NCBI RefSeq assembly: GCF_900142325.1
Contig: NZ_FRAM01000001.1
Location: 186,001 to 250,000 of the forward strand
DNA: 64,000 nt
Direction of reading: 5' to 3'
From: Epilithonimonas mollis
GTDB taxonomy: Bacteria > Bacteroidota > Bacteroidia > Flavobacteriales > Weeksellaceae
Shown here: piece after piece, positions 18,217 to 26,103 of the stretch
Position numbering within the stretch: the first letter of the stretch is position 1
How the letters are laid out: each line of letters starts with the position of its first letter
Program-made: the position numbers and the translations under genes
Notes under the pieces: model-generated
The model's input: only the letters and a program-made list of their open reading frames with translations
Databases searched by the model: none
Told to the model about the DNA's origin: nothing

Positions 18217-18347
18217 TAATAAATGTTTATTCAACATTTCTAAAAATAAAGTAAAGAATCTATATAACAAAGAATTTTGTGAAAATGACTTGTGAAAACA
18301 AAAAAATAGTTATTTTAAAGTTCTGTAAGAAAGAAAAAAAAACAAAG

Positions 18348-18526
18348 GCTTATCATAAAAAATAAGATTATTAAAAACAGTGCTTATCATCTATATACAT
18401 TGAAATCTCCATTATAAAAAATGAATGCAGGGAAAAAATAATCTTTTGAAAAATTACACCAAAAGACTTATCGTAATTTTAAGACTAAGCTTCAGCAATA
18501 ATTTTCTGTGATATTAGATGATAAGT
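18348..18526. repeat. Four copies of RCTTATCRT in the divergent intergenic region
   Basis: GCTTATCAT at 18348-18356 and 18382-18390, ACTTATCGT at 18466-18474, and the inverted copy ATGATAAGT at 18518-18526. They lie upstream of GH127, in the gap 18217-18755, which contains no gene. They could be binding sites for an additional regulator, but motifs this short can recur by chance in AT-rich DNA. Confidence 0.35.
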
Positions 18527-18677
18527 AAAAAAATATTTAACATATTTTTAACATTCCATTCATTGGTATTTAATGTGTTTTATAAAGAATATGAAAGCAA
18601 TGTGAACTTTTTTTGTTACCGAAATCCTGCTTCAGAAAGGAAATTTATTATTTCGGATTAAATTTATTATAAAATAA

Positions 18678-18696
18678 AGTGTAAAAAACACATTTA
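18678..18696. promoter_or_regulatory. Candidate AraR-like operator between GH127 and araR
   Basis: AAGTGT-N7-ACATTT fits the shared motif AARTGT-N7-ACAYTT with the same 7-bp spacer. It lies 60 bp upstream of the AraR-like start codon and could serve autoregulation, control of the divergent GH127 block, or both. Confidence 0.6.
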
Positions 18697-18733
18697 AATG
18701 CCATAACATCATAAAATGAAAGCATAAATACTA

Positions 18734-18741
18734 TAACTTTG
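18734..18741 (+). promoter_or_regulatory. -7 box for the AraR-like gene
   Basis: TAACTTTG, an exact TAnnTTTG match 14 bp before the ATG at 18756, implying a very short leader. No clear TTG element is present at -33. Confidence 0.5.
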
Positions 18742-18755
18742 TACAAAATAAATCA

Positions 18756-19442
18756 ATGACTCAAGACTATTCTCAATATCCACGCCATTTGGTAGCTGTC
18801 GACTGCATTATTTTCGGATTTGACGGCGAAAATCTTAAGATTCTTCTTGTGCAGAGAAATTTTGAACCAAAAATGGGAGAATGGTCGCTTATGGGTGGTT
18901 TTATCGGCAATGAAGAAACGTCTGATGAAGCTGCACACCGCGTCCTGAATACACTTACCGGACTGGAAAACATATACCTGGAGCAACTCAATTCATATAC
19001 AAAAATTGACCGTGAACCGACTGCCAGAATTATGTCGATTTCTTATTACGCTTTGATTAATATTGAAAAGAATATTCGGATCAATAAAAAATACAGTGCG
19101 AAATGGTTTGATTTTCAGAATTTTCCAAGCCTTATTTTTGATCACAATGAAATGGTAAAAGATGCAATCCTGCGACTGAGAAGAAGAGCTTCCACAAGAC
19201 CTATCGGTTTTGAACTTTTGCCGGAAAAATTCACGATGAAGGATTTGCAAAGTTTGTATGAAGCGATTTTCAATGAACAATATGACAAACGGAATTTTAT
19301 CAGTAAATTTAATGCACTCGATATTCTTATAAAAACCGAGGAAAAAGATATGACGTCATCCAAAAAAGGATCTTTTCTTTACCGTTTTGATGAAGCTAAA
19401 TATCAGAAAAAACTGGCGGAGGGGTTTATGTTTAAGATCTAA
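18756..19442 (+). CDS. araR: AraR/NrtR-like Nudix-fold transcriptional regulator
   Basis: A 228-residue regulator with an N-terminal Nudix domain (about 10-140) and a C-terminal winged helix (about 150-228). The Nudix box at 48-70 keeps the spacing Gly, Glu54, Arg62 and Gly69 but loses the catalytic REUxEE glutamates: Val63, Thr66 and Leu67 stand in their place. This points to a ligand-sensing, not hydrolytic, domain. The architecture matches AraR of Bacteroides thetaiotaomicron (BT_0354), an L-arabinose-responsive Nudix regulator. Its position between xylan and arabinose operons supports the same role. It is the only full plus-strand gene in the window. AraR identity is inferred; NrtR-type NAD regulation is the less likely alternative. 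Confidence 0.85.
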   Translation: MTQDYSQYPRHLVAVDCIIFGFDGENLKILLVQRNFEPKMGEWSLMGGFIGNEETSDEAAHRVLNTLTGLENIYLEQLNSYTKIDREPTARIMSISYYALINIEKNIRINKKYSAKWFDFQNFPSLIFDHNEMVKDAILRLRRRASTRPIGFELLPEKFTMKDLQSLYEAIFNEQYDKRNFISKFNALDILIKTEEKDMTSSKKGSFLYRFDEAKYQKKLAEGFMFKI

Positions 19443-19445
19443 AAG

Positions 19446-19799
19446 TTACTTTTTTCCCATCGAGCCTAGATGCGTATGTTTGAAACTGTCTTCAAATTTC
19501 AATCCGTATCCGAAAATTCTGTCCATCGAAGAATGCGCCCATAAAATAATTCCGGCAAACTCCGCAATCGTAATTTTCAGGCAAAAACCTAGAATCAATA
19601 CAAGAACTGCAAGCAATTTGTGATGAAAAAAATTGTACATCCAAGCTCCGATTTTTGGATTGATTAAGTAACCCAACATCGAAACGTCCGGAAGCAAAAG
19701 GCAAAGCGGGAAAAGCCACCATTGGAATTCCAACTGAGTAAAAAGAAAAATGGCGAAACCGAATTGTCCCACTTCTTCGAGCTGTAACAGATTTTTCAT
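19446..19799 (-). CDS. DUF4260 small membrane protein
   Basis: A 117-residue protein with about three hydrophobic segments (GFAIFLFTQLEFQWWLFPLCLLL, LLAVLVLILGFCL, IAEFAGIILWAHSSMDRIFGYGLK). The PDVSMLGYLINPKIGA and AHSSMDRIFGYGLK motifs are typical of the DUF4260 family, whose function I do not know. It is 57 bp downstream of the Crp/Fnr-type regulator on the same strand, probably as a pair, and ends 3 bp from the convergent AraR-like stop. It has no evident link to sugar use. Confidence 0.75.
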   Translation of the reverse strand: MKNLLQLEEVGQFGFAIFLFTQLEFQWWLFPLCLLLPDVSMLGYLINPKIGAWMYNFFHHKLLAVLVLILGFCLKITIAEFAGIILWAHSSMDRIFGYGLKFEDSFKHTHLGSMGKK

Positions 19800-19856
19800 T
19801 GTCTTGATTTATGGTACAAATGTCTGAAAATTCATACAACTTCCTCTTGACAAAAA

Positions 19857-20438
19857 TCAAGAATTTTCTGCCTGTCTTTTTCTGATTCTGCTGAAAGTTT
19901 CGGGCGTCATTCCCAAAACTGACGCAATATATTGCAACGGAACCTGATTAAATAGTTCTCTGTTCTGCTCAAAATATTGATTATACCGCTCTTCCGCAGT
20001 CATCGAAAGATGCGAAAAAACTCGATTTTCCATCATCGCAAAACATTTGATTATAAACTGTTTTTCAATCTCAATCCATTTTGGAAATTTCTGACAAAGT
20101 TTGAGATAATCTGTTTTGGAAATAGACAATAATTCGACTTCGGTAAAAGCCTGAATAGTCCATCGGTTGGGTTGATTAAAGAAAAAACCCATCACTTCGG
20201 TTATGAAAAAATCTTTTGTAGAAAGCCATTGCGTAATTTCTTTTCCATCTTCCGTTAAAGCAAAAACACGGAGAATTCCAGACTTTACAACACTTAATTT
20301 GTCGCACATTTCACCGGAATTGGTGAATATTTTATTCTTATTTAATTTCTCTTCTTTAAAATAAGATTGAATAACCGACAGTTCTTCAGAAGTCAGACAC
20401 CCAACATATTGTTGAATCAGTTCGTCGAAATTTTTCAT
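19857..20438 (-). CDS. Crp/Fnr-family transcriptional regulator
   Basis: A 193-residue protein with an N-terminal cyclic-nucleotide-binding-like beta-roll (about 20-120; CDKLSVVKSGILRVF, WLSTKDFFITE) and a C-terminal helix-turn-helix (YIASVLGMTPETFSRIRKRQ). It lacks the Fnr cysteine cluster. Many Bacteroidota members of this kind control stress or single neighbouring genes. Its pairing with the DUF4260 gene suggests local control rather than a role in arabinose use. Ligand and targets are unknown. Confidence 0.85.
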   Translation of the reverse strand: MKNFDELIQQYVGCLTSEELSVIQSYFKEEKLNKNKIFTNSGEMCDKLSVVKSGILRVFALTEDGKEITQWLSTKDFFITEVMGFFFNQPNRWTIQAFTEVELLSISKTDYLKLCQKFPKWIEIEKQFIIKCFAMMENRVFSHLSMTAEERYNQYFEQNRELFNQVPLQYIASVLGMTPETFSRIRKRQAENS

Positions 20439-20460
20439 TAAAGTCTATCTAAATTTTAAT

Positions 20461-20468
20461 CAAAATTA
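20461..20468 (-). promoter_or_regulatory. Candidate -7 box for the Crp/Fnr regulator
   Basis: The minus strand reads TAATTTTG, matching TAnnTTTG, about 22 bp before the start at 20438. It overlaps the U-rich tail of the terminator upstream. No -33 element is clear. Confidence 0.35.
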
Positions 20469-20498
20469 AACAAAACAGGATACCAAATTGGCATCCTG
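20465..20498 (-). terminator. Intrinsic terminator of the arabinose operon
   Basis: On the minus strand, CAGGATGCCA-ATT-TGGTATCCTG (20498-20476) forms a 10-bp stem with one G-U/G-T type mismatch pair and is followed directly by TTTTGTTTAATTTT. It lies 26 bp after the stop codon of the SSS transporter, the last gene of the ara operon. Confidence 0.8.
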
Positions 20499-20523
20499 CA
20501 TTCATTTTATTATGGCTCAAATT

Positions 20524-22251
20524 TTACCAGAACCTCACATACAAGGCCGTTAATAAAAGTAAAGTCACAACAATCAAAACTAAAGTTCTGTTATCCACTT
20601 TGAACATTGTAGAATCAATTGCGAAGGCTTTCGGATTGACTTTCGGTCCGGTGAGACTTATCAAAATCATTACTACGATTGTGATGAAGAAAGACCATCC
20701 CATATTAATCAAAAACGGGATTTCTGTAATCGTATGAACTACGCCTTTTTCCAGTTTTTCATAGGTGAAAGCTGTGTACAACCAGGTTTCTTTGCCGAAA
20801 ATATCCACAGCAAAACTGTTGAAAAAAATCGCCAGAACGAATCCTAAAATCACGCCGACCAAAGCTGCCGTTCCGGTTGTTCTTTTCCAGAACATTCCCA
20901 GAAGAAACATCGCAAAAACACCCGGACTTATAAATCCTGTATATTTCTGGATGAAAGTAAATCCGCCTTCTCCGCCGATTCCTAAAACATCCGTCCACGT
21001 AAATGCTAAAGCGACAAACATTGCAATAATAATCGCCCAACGTCCGGTTCTTACCATCTGGATTTCAGTGGCATCAGCTTTCAAATATTTTTTATAAATA
21101 TCTAAAGTGAAAATCGTAGAAATACTATTCACTTTTCCGGCCAATGACGCCACAATTGCTGCTGTCAAAGCCGCTACAGCAAGACCTTTCAGACCAGTTG
21201 GTAAGAATCCTAAAATAGCAGAATAGGCACCATCTTTCACACCATTGAAACCTGGCAAATGTCCTTTTTGATAAAGCACGTAAGCAGCAATTCCAGGCAG
21301 CATCACGATGATTGGCATAAATAATTTTAAAAATCCTGCGAACAAAATCCCTGTTCTTGCCGTTTTCAAATCTGCTCCCAATGCTCTTTGCGTAATGTAC
21401 TGATTACACCCCCAATAATTCAGGTTTACAATCCACTGTCCTGCAAAATACATCGCCAATCCCGGTAAAACCACATATTTCTGAACGTCCAAGTTTTCAG
21501 GCATTGCCAAAGTTGTGGTTGTCTTTACAGGCTTTTCCAACATTAATTTAAAATGTTGAGGCGCTTCGTTCATCAAAGTCTGGAAACCTGCAAAAGCATT
21601 TCCTACAGCGGCTCCGTTGATTCTTTGGTCAACAATCTGAAGCGCCATGTAAACCGTGGCAAATCCTCCGATAATCAAAACAGCGACCTGAATAACGTCA
21701 GTATAACCGATTACTTTCATTCCTCCAAGACCGATTAATAAAGCCATCAGAAGCAATCCAATCATTATGATATGAAGATTGTCGCCACCCAATAAGGTAT
21801 CAATTGCCAAAGCTCCTAAATAAAGGATTGAAGTAAGATTAACAATCACATATAAAAACAGCCAGAACACTGCCATAATCAGGGAAACCGATTTATTGTA
21901 ACGGGTTTCCAGGAATTGGGGCATCGTGTAAATCTTGTTTTTAAGATAGATCGGGATGAACCAAACTGCGATGATAATCAATGCAATGGCGGCAATCCAT
22001 TCGTAAGCTGCAACTGCAACACCCACGAAAAATCCTTCACCGGACATTCCGATGAACTGTTCCGCTGAAATATTGGAAGCAATCAAACTTGCTCCGATCG
22101 CCCACCATGTCAATGAACCTTCTGCCAGGAAATAATCTTTACTGCCTGTGGCTGCCGATTTTTTCTTTCTGTAAATCCAGATTCCGTAACCGGCTACCAC
22201 CACAAAATACACTAAAAATATGATGATATCTATTGTTGCTAAATTTCCCAT
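20524..22251 (-). CDS. Sodium/solute symporter (SSS family), probable arabinose or galactose transporter
   Basis: A 575-residue inner-membrane symporter with about 14 transmembrane segments. SASNISAEQFIGMSGEG-like sequence in the first segments, the YNKSVSLIMAVFW stretch and GLAVAALTAAIVASLAGKVNSIST are typical of SglT-type sugar symporters of the SSS family. It starts 3 bp after the aldose-epimerase stop and is the last gene of araB-araD-araA-galM-SSS, making L-arabinose the likeliest substrate. This pairing of an SSS transporter, aldose epimerase and AraR is familiar from Bacteroides arabinose loci. Confidence 0.9.
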   Translation of the reverse strand: MGNLATIDIIIFLVYFVVVAGYGIWIYRKKKSAATGSKDYFLAEGSLTWWAIGASLIASNISAEQFIGMSGEGFFVGVAVAAYEWIAAIALIIIAVWFIPIYLKNKIYTMPQFLETRYNKSVSLIMAVFWLFLYVIVNLTSILYLGALAIDTLLGGDNLHIIMIGLLLMALLIGLGGMKVIGYTDVIQVAVLIIGGFATVYMALQIVDQRINGAAVGNAFAGFQTLMNEAPQHFKLMLEKPVKTTTTLAMPENLDVQKYVVLPGLAMYFAGQWIVNLNYWGCNQYITQRALGADLKTARTGILFAGFLKLFMPIIVMLPGIAAYVLYQKGHLPGFNGVKDGAYSAILGFLPTGLKGLAVAALTAAIVASLAGKVNSISTIFTLDIYKKYLKADATEIQMVRTGRWAIIIAMFVALAFTWTDVLGIGGEGGFTFIQKYTGFISPGVFAMFLLGMFWKRTTGTAALVGVILGFVLAIFFNSFAVDIFGKETWLYTAFTYEKLEKGVVHTITEIPFLINMGWSFFITIVVMILISLTGPKVNPKAFAIDSTMFKVDNRTLVLIVVTLLLLTALYVRFW

Positions 22252-22254
22252 ACT

Positions 22255-23412
22255 TTATTTTTTAACTGAGAATTTATAAATTGTTTTAGACTGATATTTT
22301 TGTCCCGGCTTTAATTCTGTAGAAGGGAAAGAAGCCTGATTCGGAGAGTTCGGGAAATGTTGTGTTTCCAGACAGAAACCTGTTCTGAATTCATTTTTTC
22401 CACCTGTCTTATTTTCAAATTTTCCATCCAGAAAGTTACCAGAATAGAACTGGACGCCAGGTTCATCAGTCAAAACTTCCATCATTCTTCCAGATTCAGG
22501 ATGAAAAACTTTCGCAATGCTTCTCAAACCGCTTCCGTTCAGAATCCAGTTATGGTCATACCCTTTTCCTTTTTTAAGTTGGTCATCTTCTGCATTGATA
22601 TCTTTCCCGATTGCTTTTGAAGCTGTAAAATCAAATGGAGTTCCTTTCACCGCATTCTGTTCTCCAGTCGGGATCAAAGTTTCATTCACCGGTGTGAATT
22701 TATCTCCGTTAATCTGTAATTCGTGGTCAAGAATAGTTTTTGAGAAGTTCCCTGAAAGATTGAAATACGAATGTTGCGTTAAATTCACAACAGTCGGCTT
22801 GTCGGTTTCTGCTTCGTAAGAAATTTCAAGCGCATTGTCGTCCGTCAAAGTATACAAAACGATTGTCGACAATTTTCCAGGATAACCTTCTTCACCATCT
22901 GCGCTGGTATAAGTCAGTTTCAAAGTCGGGAATTTAGCATCTTTCACCGGTTCGATATTCCAGAATTTGGTATGAAAACCTTGTTTCCCACCGTGAAGAC
23001 TGTTTGGGCCGTCGTTTTTATCGATGTCATAGGTTTTCCCTTCCAAAGTGAATTTGGCGTTTGCAATTCTGTTTCCATAACGGCCAATCAATGCTCCAAA
23101 GTAATAAGGATTTCCATTGAAATAATCTTCAGGTTTTGTAAAACCCAAAACCACATCTTCATATTTTCCGTTTTTGTCGGGAGCGGTAAGTGAAGTGATG
23201 ATTCCGCCAAAATTAATGACTTCCATCTTCATCCCGTTCTTGTTGGTGAGCGTAAATTTCCTTATAGAATCGCCTTTTGCTGTCACACCATAGTCTGAAA
23301 CCTGTATATTTTCCATTTGTTCTTTTTGAGGCTGATTATTGTTTTCTTTTTTATTGCATCCGAAAATACTCAAAAACGCAACAATAATCAGGTTATAAGT
23401 GATTTTTTTCAT
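22255..23412 (-). CDS. galM: Aldose 1-epimerase, lipoprotein
   Basis: A 385-residue mutarotase that interconverts alpha and beta anomers of aldoses. The N-terminus (LSIFGCNKKENN) carries a lipobox with Cys19, so it is a periplasmic or membrane-anchored form, unlike cytoplasmic GalM. Catalytic residues are visible: the His in NSLHGGKQGFHTKFW, the His in NLTQHSYFNLSG and the Glu in FCLETQHFPNSPNQ. Placement between araA and the symporter suggests that it supplies the anomer preferred for uptake. Confidence 0.92.
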   Translation of the reverse strand: MKKITYNLIIVAFLSIFGCNKKENNNQPQKEQMENIQVSDYGVTAKGDSIRKFTLTNKNGMKMEVINFGGIITSLTAPDKNGKYEDVVLGFTKPEDYFNGNPYYFGALIGRYGNRIANAKFTLEGKTYDIDKNDGPNSLHGGKQGFHTKFWNIEPVKDAKFPTLKLTYTSADGEEGYPGKLSTIVLYTLTDDNALEISYEAETDKPTVVNLTQHSYFNLSGNFSKTILDHELQINGDKFTPVNETLIPTGEQNAVKGTPFDFTASKAIGKDINAEDDQLKKGKGYDHNWILNGSGLRSIAKVFHPESGRMMEVLTDEPGVQFYSGNFLDGKFENKTGGKNEFRTGFCLETQHFPNSPNQASFPSTELKPGQKYQSKTIYKFSVKK

Positions 23413-23433
23413 AATTTAAATGATTTTGCAAGT

Positions 23434-24930
23434 TTAGCGATAATAAATCTCATTCCAACGAAGTGTATTCTTAAAATCACGGATTTTCGTGTCTTCATCG
23501 ATCACCAGAGATTCAATACCTGCAAGCTCTGCAAAATCTTCCAATTGTTCTGTGCTGATGTTCTCACTGTAGCATGTGTGATGTGCTCCACCTGCCAAAA
23601 TCCAGGCTTCAGCAGCAGTATATAAATCCGGAAGTGGTTTCCAAAGGACTCTCGCAACAGGAAGTTTCGGTAATTCTTCGGTGATTTCCAACGCTCTTGT
23701 TTTGTTGATCAGCAGTCTGAAATGATTTCCGAAATCCATCAAAGCGGCATTTAAGGAATTAATATTTCCTCTTGAATTAAATACTAAACGAACCGGATCA
23801 GCTTTACCGCCAATTCCCAACGGATGAATTTCACAAGATGGTTTATCTACTGCTAAAACTGGGTCGACTTCCAACATGTGCGAACCTAGAACGGATGGAT
23901 TTGATGGATTTAAATGGTAGGTATAATCTTCCATAAAAGCGTTTCCACCTTCCAGACCTTGTCCCATTGTTTTCATTGCACGAACTAAGGCAGCCGTTTT
24001 CCAGTCGCCTTCGCCGGCAAAACCGTAACCTTTTTGCATTAGTCTCTGAACGGCAATTCCGGGAAGTTGTTCCAAGCCGTGAAGATCTTCGAAAGTATCA
24101 GAGAAACCTTTGAAATTTCCGTCTTTCAGGAATTTTTCCAAGCCTAATTCAATTCTTGCTGCCGCTTCAAGCGATTTTCTGTTTGAACCGCCGGAAAGAA
24201 GAGATTCTGCCATTTTGTATGACGACTCATATTCTTCCATCAACGATTTGATTTCGCCATTGCCAATTGAATTGACAATGCTTACCAAATCCCCGATTCC
24301 CCAGGTGTTTACCGAAAAACCAAACTTGGTTTCCGCTTCCACTTTGTCGCCATCGGTCACGGCAACATATCTCATATTGTCTCCGAAACGTGCGAACTTC
24401 GCACCTTGCCAATCGTCCCAACCTGCGGCAACTCTACTCCAATCGCCAATTTGTTTCTGAACCCTTTCTTCAGTCCAATGTCCAACCACCACTTTTCTGT
24501 TTTTGCGGAGACGGCTCACCATAAAACCAAATTCACGGTCACCGTGAGCAGCCTGGTTCAGGTTCATAAAATCCATATCCATTGTAGACCACGGAATATC
24601 CTGATTGAACTGCGTATGCAGATGCAACATTGGTTTTTGCAAAGCGGTCAGTCCACGAATCCACATTTTTGCGGGTGAAAACGTGTGCATCCAGGTTACA
24701 ATTCCGATGCAATCTTTTGCGAAATTGGCAGCAGTTAAAGTTTCGAAAATTTCTTCCGTTGTTTTTACCGTTGGTTTTAATACCACTTTTACGGGAATCT
24801 GTGAAGAAGCATTTAAAGCTTCCACGATTTTCGCTGAATGTTCTGCAACCTGAGCCAATGTTTCAGGGCCGTATAAATGCTGGCTTCCGGTAATGAACCA
24901 GATTTCTTTGGTATTGAGAGGTGTTAGCAT
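23434..24930 (-). CDS. araA: L-arabinose isomerase
   Basis: A 498-residue enzyme that converts L-arabinose to L-ribulose using Mn2+. The metal ligands align by position with the Escherichia coli enzyme: E307 (AGEGDWKT), E334 (FMEDYTYH), H351 (GSHMLEVDP) and H450 ([10 protein letters not shown]). Length is the family norm. It follows araD after a 111-bp gap with simple repeats and precedes galM by 21 bp. No signal peptide. Confidence is high. Confidence 0.97.
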   Translation of the reverse strand: MLTPLNTKEIWFITGSQHLYGPETLAQVAEHSAKIVEALNASSQIPVKVVLKPTVKTTEEIFETLTAANFAKDCIGIVTWMHTFSPAKMWIRGLTALQKPMLHLHTQFNQDIPWSTMDMDFMNLNQAAHGDREFGFMVSRLRKNRKVVVGHWTEERVQKQIGDWSRVAAGWDDWQGAKFARFGDNMRYVAVTDGDKVEAETKFGFSVNTWGIGDLVSIVNSIGNGEIKSLMEEYESSYKMAESLLSGGSNRKSLEAAARIELGLEKFLKDGNFKGFSDTFEDLHGLEQLPGIAVQRLMQKGYGFAGEGDWKTAALVRAMKTMGQGLEGGNAFMEDYTYHLNPSNPSVLGSHMLEVDPVLAVDKPSCEIHPLGIGGKADPVRLVFNSRGNINSLNAALMDFGNHFRLLINKTRALEITEELPKLPVARVLWKPLPDLYTAAEAWILAGGAHHTCYSENISTEQLEDFAELAGIESLVIDEDTKIRDFKNTLRWNEIYYR

Positions 24931-25041
24931 ATTTTTTAGTTGATTGTTGTTGATTGTTGTTGGTTGATAGTTAATGGATAATTGTAAAAAGTATGATGTA
25001 CAATGTACTTTTTTACTTTTTACTTTTTACTTTTTCAGAAA
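24931..25041. repeat. Simple repeats between araD and araA
   Basis: Contains TTGATTGTTG repeated at about 24940-24962, an inverted repeat AAAAAGTA/TACTTTTT around TGTACA (about 24986-25013), and about four tandem copies of TTTTTAC up to 25035. A hairpin here could affect transcript processing between araD and araA. No gene. Confidence 0.45.
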
Positions 25042-25740
25042 TTATTGTCCGTAATAAGCGTTTTTGCCGTGTTTACGTTCGTAATGTTTTTTGATTAATG
25101 AATCTTTTAATCTCGCCGCATCTGGATTGATTTGTCTTGTTCGATATGCCATTTCTGCAATGGTTTCCAAGACTTTGCTGTTATAAACGGCTTTATCAGC
25201 ATTTTTTCCCCAAGTGAATGGACCGTGATTTCCGATGAGCACCATTTCCACTTCTTCGTAGGAAAGATTTTTATCTTCAAAGCATTCCAGAATCTGGATT
25301 CCGGTATTGAATTCGTAATTGCCCTCGATTAAATCATCGCGCATTGGCGGTGCGCAGGGAATATCTGACGTTAAATGGTCTGCGTGCGTTGTCCCGAAAA
25401 TCGGAATGTCCATTTGTGCCTGTGCCCAGGCTACGGAATAGATAGCGTGCGTGTGCGAAATTCCGCCGATATTTTTCCAGTTTTTATAAAGATAAGCGTG
25501 GGTTTTGGTGTCGGAAGACGGTCTTAAATTTCCTTCGATAACATTGGCATCGTAATCTAAAATCACAATATCTTCCGGTTTCAGTAATTCGTATGGAACG
25601 CCGCTTGGTTTGATGGCGAAAATGCCTTTGTCACGGTCAACGGCGCTGACATTTCCGAAAGTGTAAACGACCAGCTTCAAGGCATCGAGCTGCATATTGG
25701 CTTCGTAACATTCTCTTTTCAGTTCTTTATAGATGCTCAT
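25042..25740 (-). CDS. araD: L-ribulose-5-phosphate 4-epimerase
   Basis: A 232-residue class II aldolase-fold enzyme that converts L-ribulose-5-phosphate to D-xylulose-5-phosphate, which then enters the tal/tkt reactions. The zinc-site motifs are intact: SHTHAIYSVAWAQ, GTTHADHLTSDIPC and GNHGPFTWGKN. The C-terminal RKHGKNAYYGQ is characteristic of AraD. It lies between araB (363-bp gap filled with repeats) and araA. Cytoplasmic. Confidence 0.96.
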   Translation of the reverse strand: MSIYKELKRECYEANMQLDALKLVVYTFGNVSAVDRDKGIFAIKPSGVPYELLKPEDIVILDYDANVIEGNLRPSSDTKTHAYLYKNWKNIGGISHTHAIYSVAWAQAQMDIPIFGTTHADHLTSDIPCAPPMRDDLIEGNYEFNTGIQILECFEDKNLSYEEVEMVLIGNHGPFTWGKNADKAVYNSKVLETIAEMAYRTRQINPDAARLKDSLIKKHYERKHGKNAYYGQ

Positions 25741-25808
25741 TTTTATTAAAAGATTGAAGGATTAAATGATTAAAAAATTATTTGTTAGCATATTTTTTTC
25801 AGCGAATT

Positions 25809-25894
25809 GCTCGCAGCCCGGCTTGAACGGAGCTCTTTTTGTGAGGAGGAACGACGAGTAAAAAAGCGGGAGTGGAAGACGGATTAAGCTGCCA
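25809..25894. repeat. R3: ~86-bp interspersed inverted repeat
   Basis: The left arm reads CTCGCAGCCCGGCTTGAACG then GAGCTCTTTTTG; the right arm reads AAAAAAGCGGGAGTGGAAG then GGATTAAGCTGCC. It lies in the araB-araD gap about 210 bp after the araB stop, the only R copy that is not close to a stop codon. Confidence 0.65.
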
Positions 25895-25949
25895 TAATTA
25901 TTTTAGTTGTTGGTTGTTGGTTGATGTTTTTTTCATTAATGTAAATATT

Positions 25950-26087
25950 TAACAGGTCGCCTCTACGAGGCTTGGGTTGCGTATCTATTGGTTTGCTATT
26001 AACAGAGCGCTCCTACGGAGCTTTTCTATATCTTAATGACAATTGCCAAAAATGCTATTAACAGTTCGCTCCTACGGAGCTTTTTTG
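25950..26087. repeat. Three S-family palindromic repeats after araB
   Basis: Direct copies at 25950-25972 (AACAGGTCGCCTCTACGAGG), 25996-26025 and 26055-26086 (both TATTAACAG..CGCTCCTACGGAGCTTTT). Each contains the CTCCTACGGAG/CCTCTACGAGG hairpin. They are spaced about 45-60 bp apart in the same orientation. Confidence 0.6.
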
Positions 26088-26103
26088 TTTTAACTTCTAT
26101 CAA

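Noticed and set aside
19492-19860. A 122-residue minus-strand frame overlapping the DUF4260 gene
   Set aside because: It overlaps a recognisable DUF4260 protein in another frame and has no family-like sequence.
24931-26103. Insertion sequence remnants between the ara genes
   Set aside because: No transposase fragment, target-site duplication or long terminal repeat was visible; only short hairpins and simple repeats.
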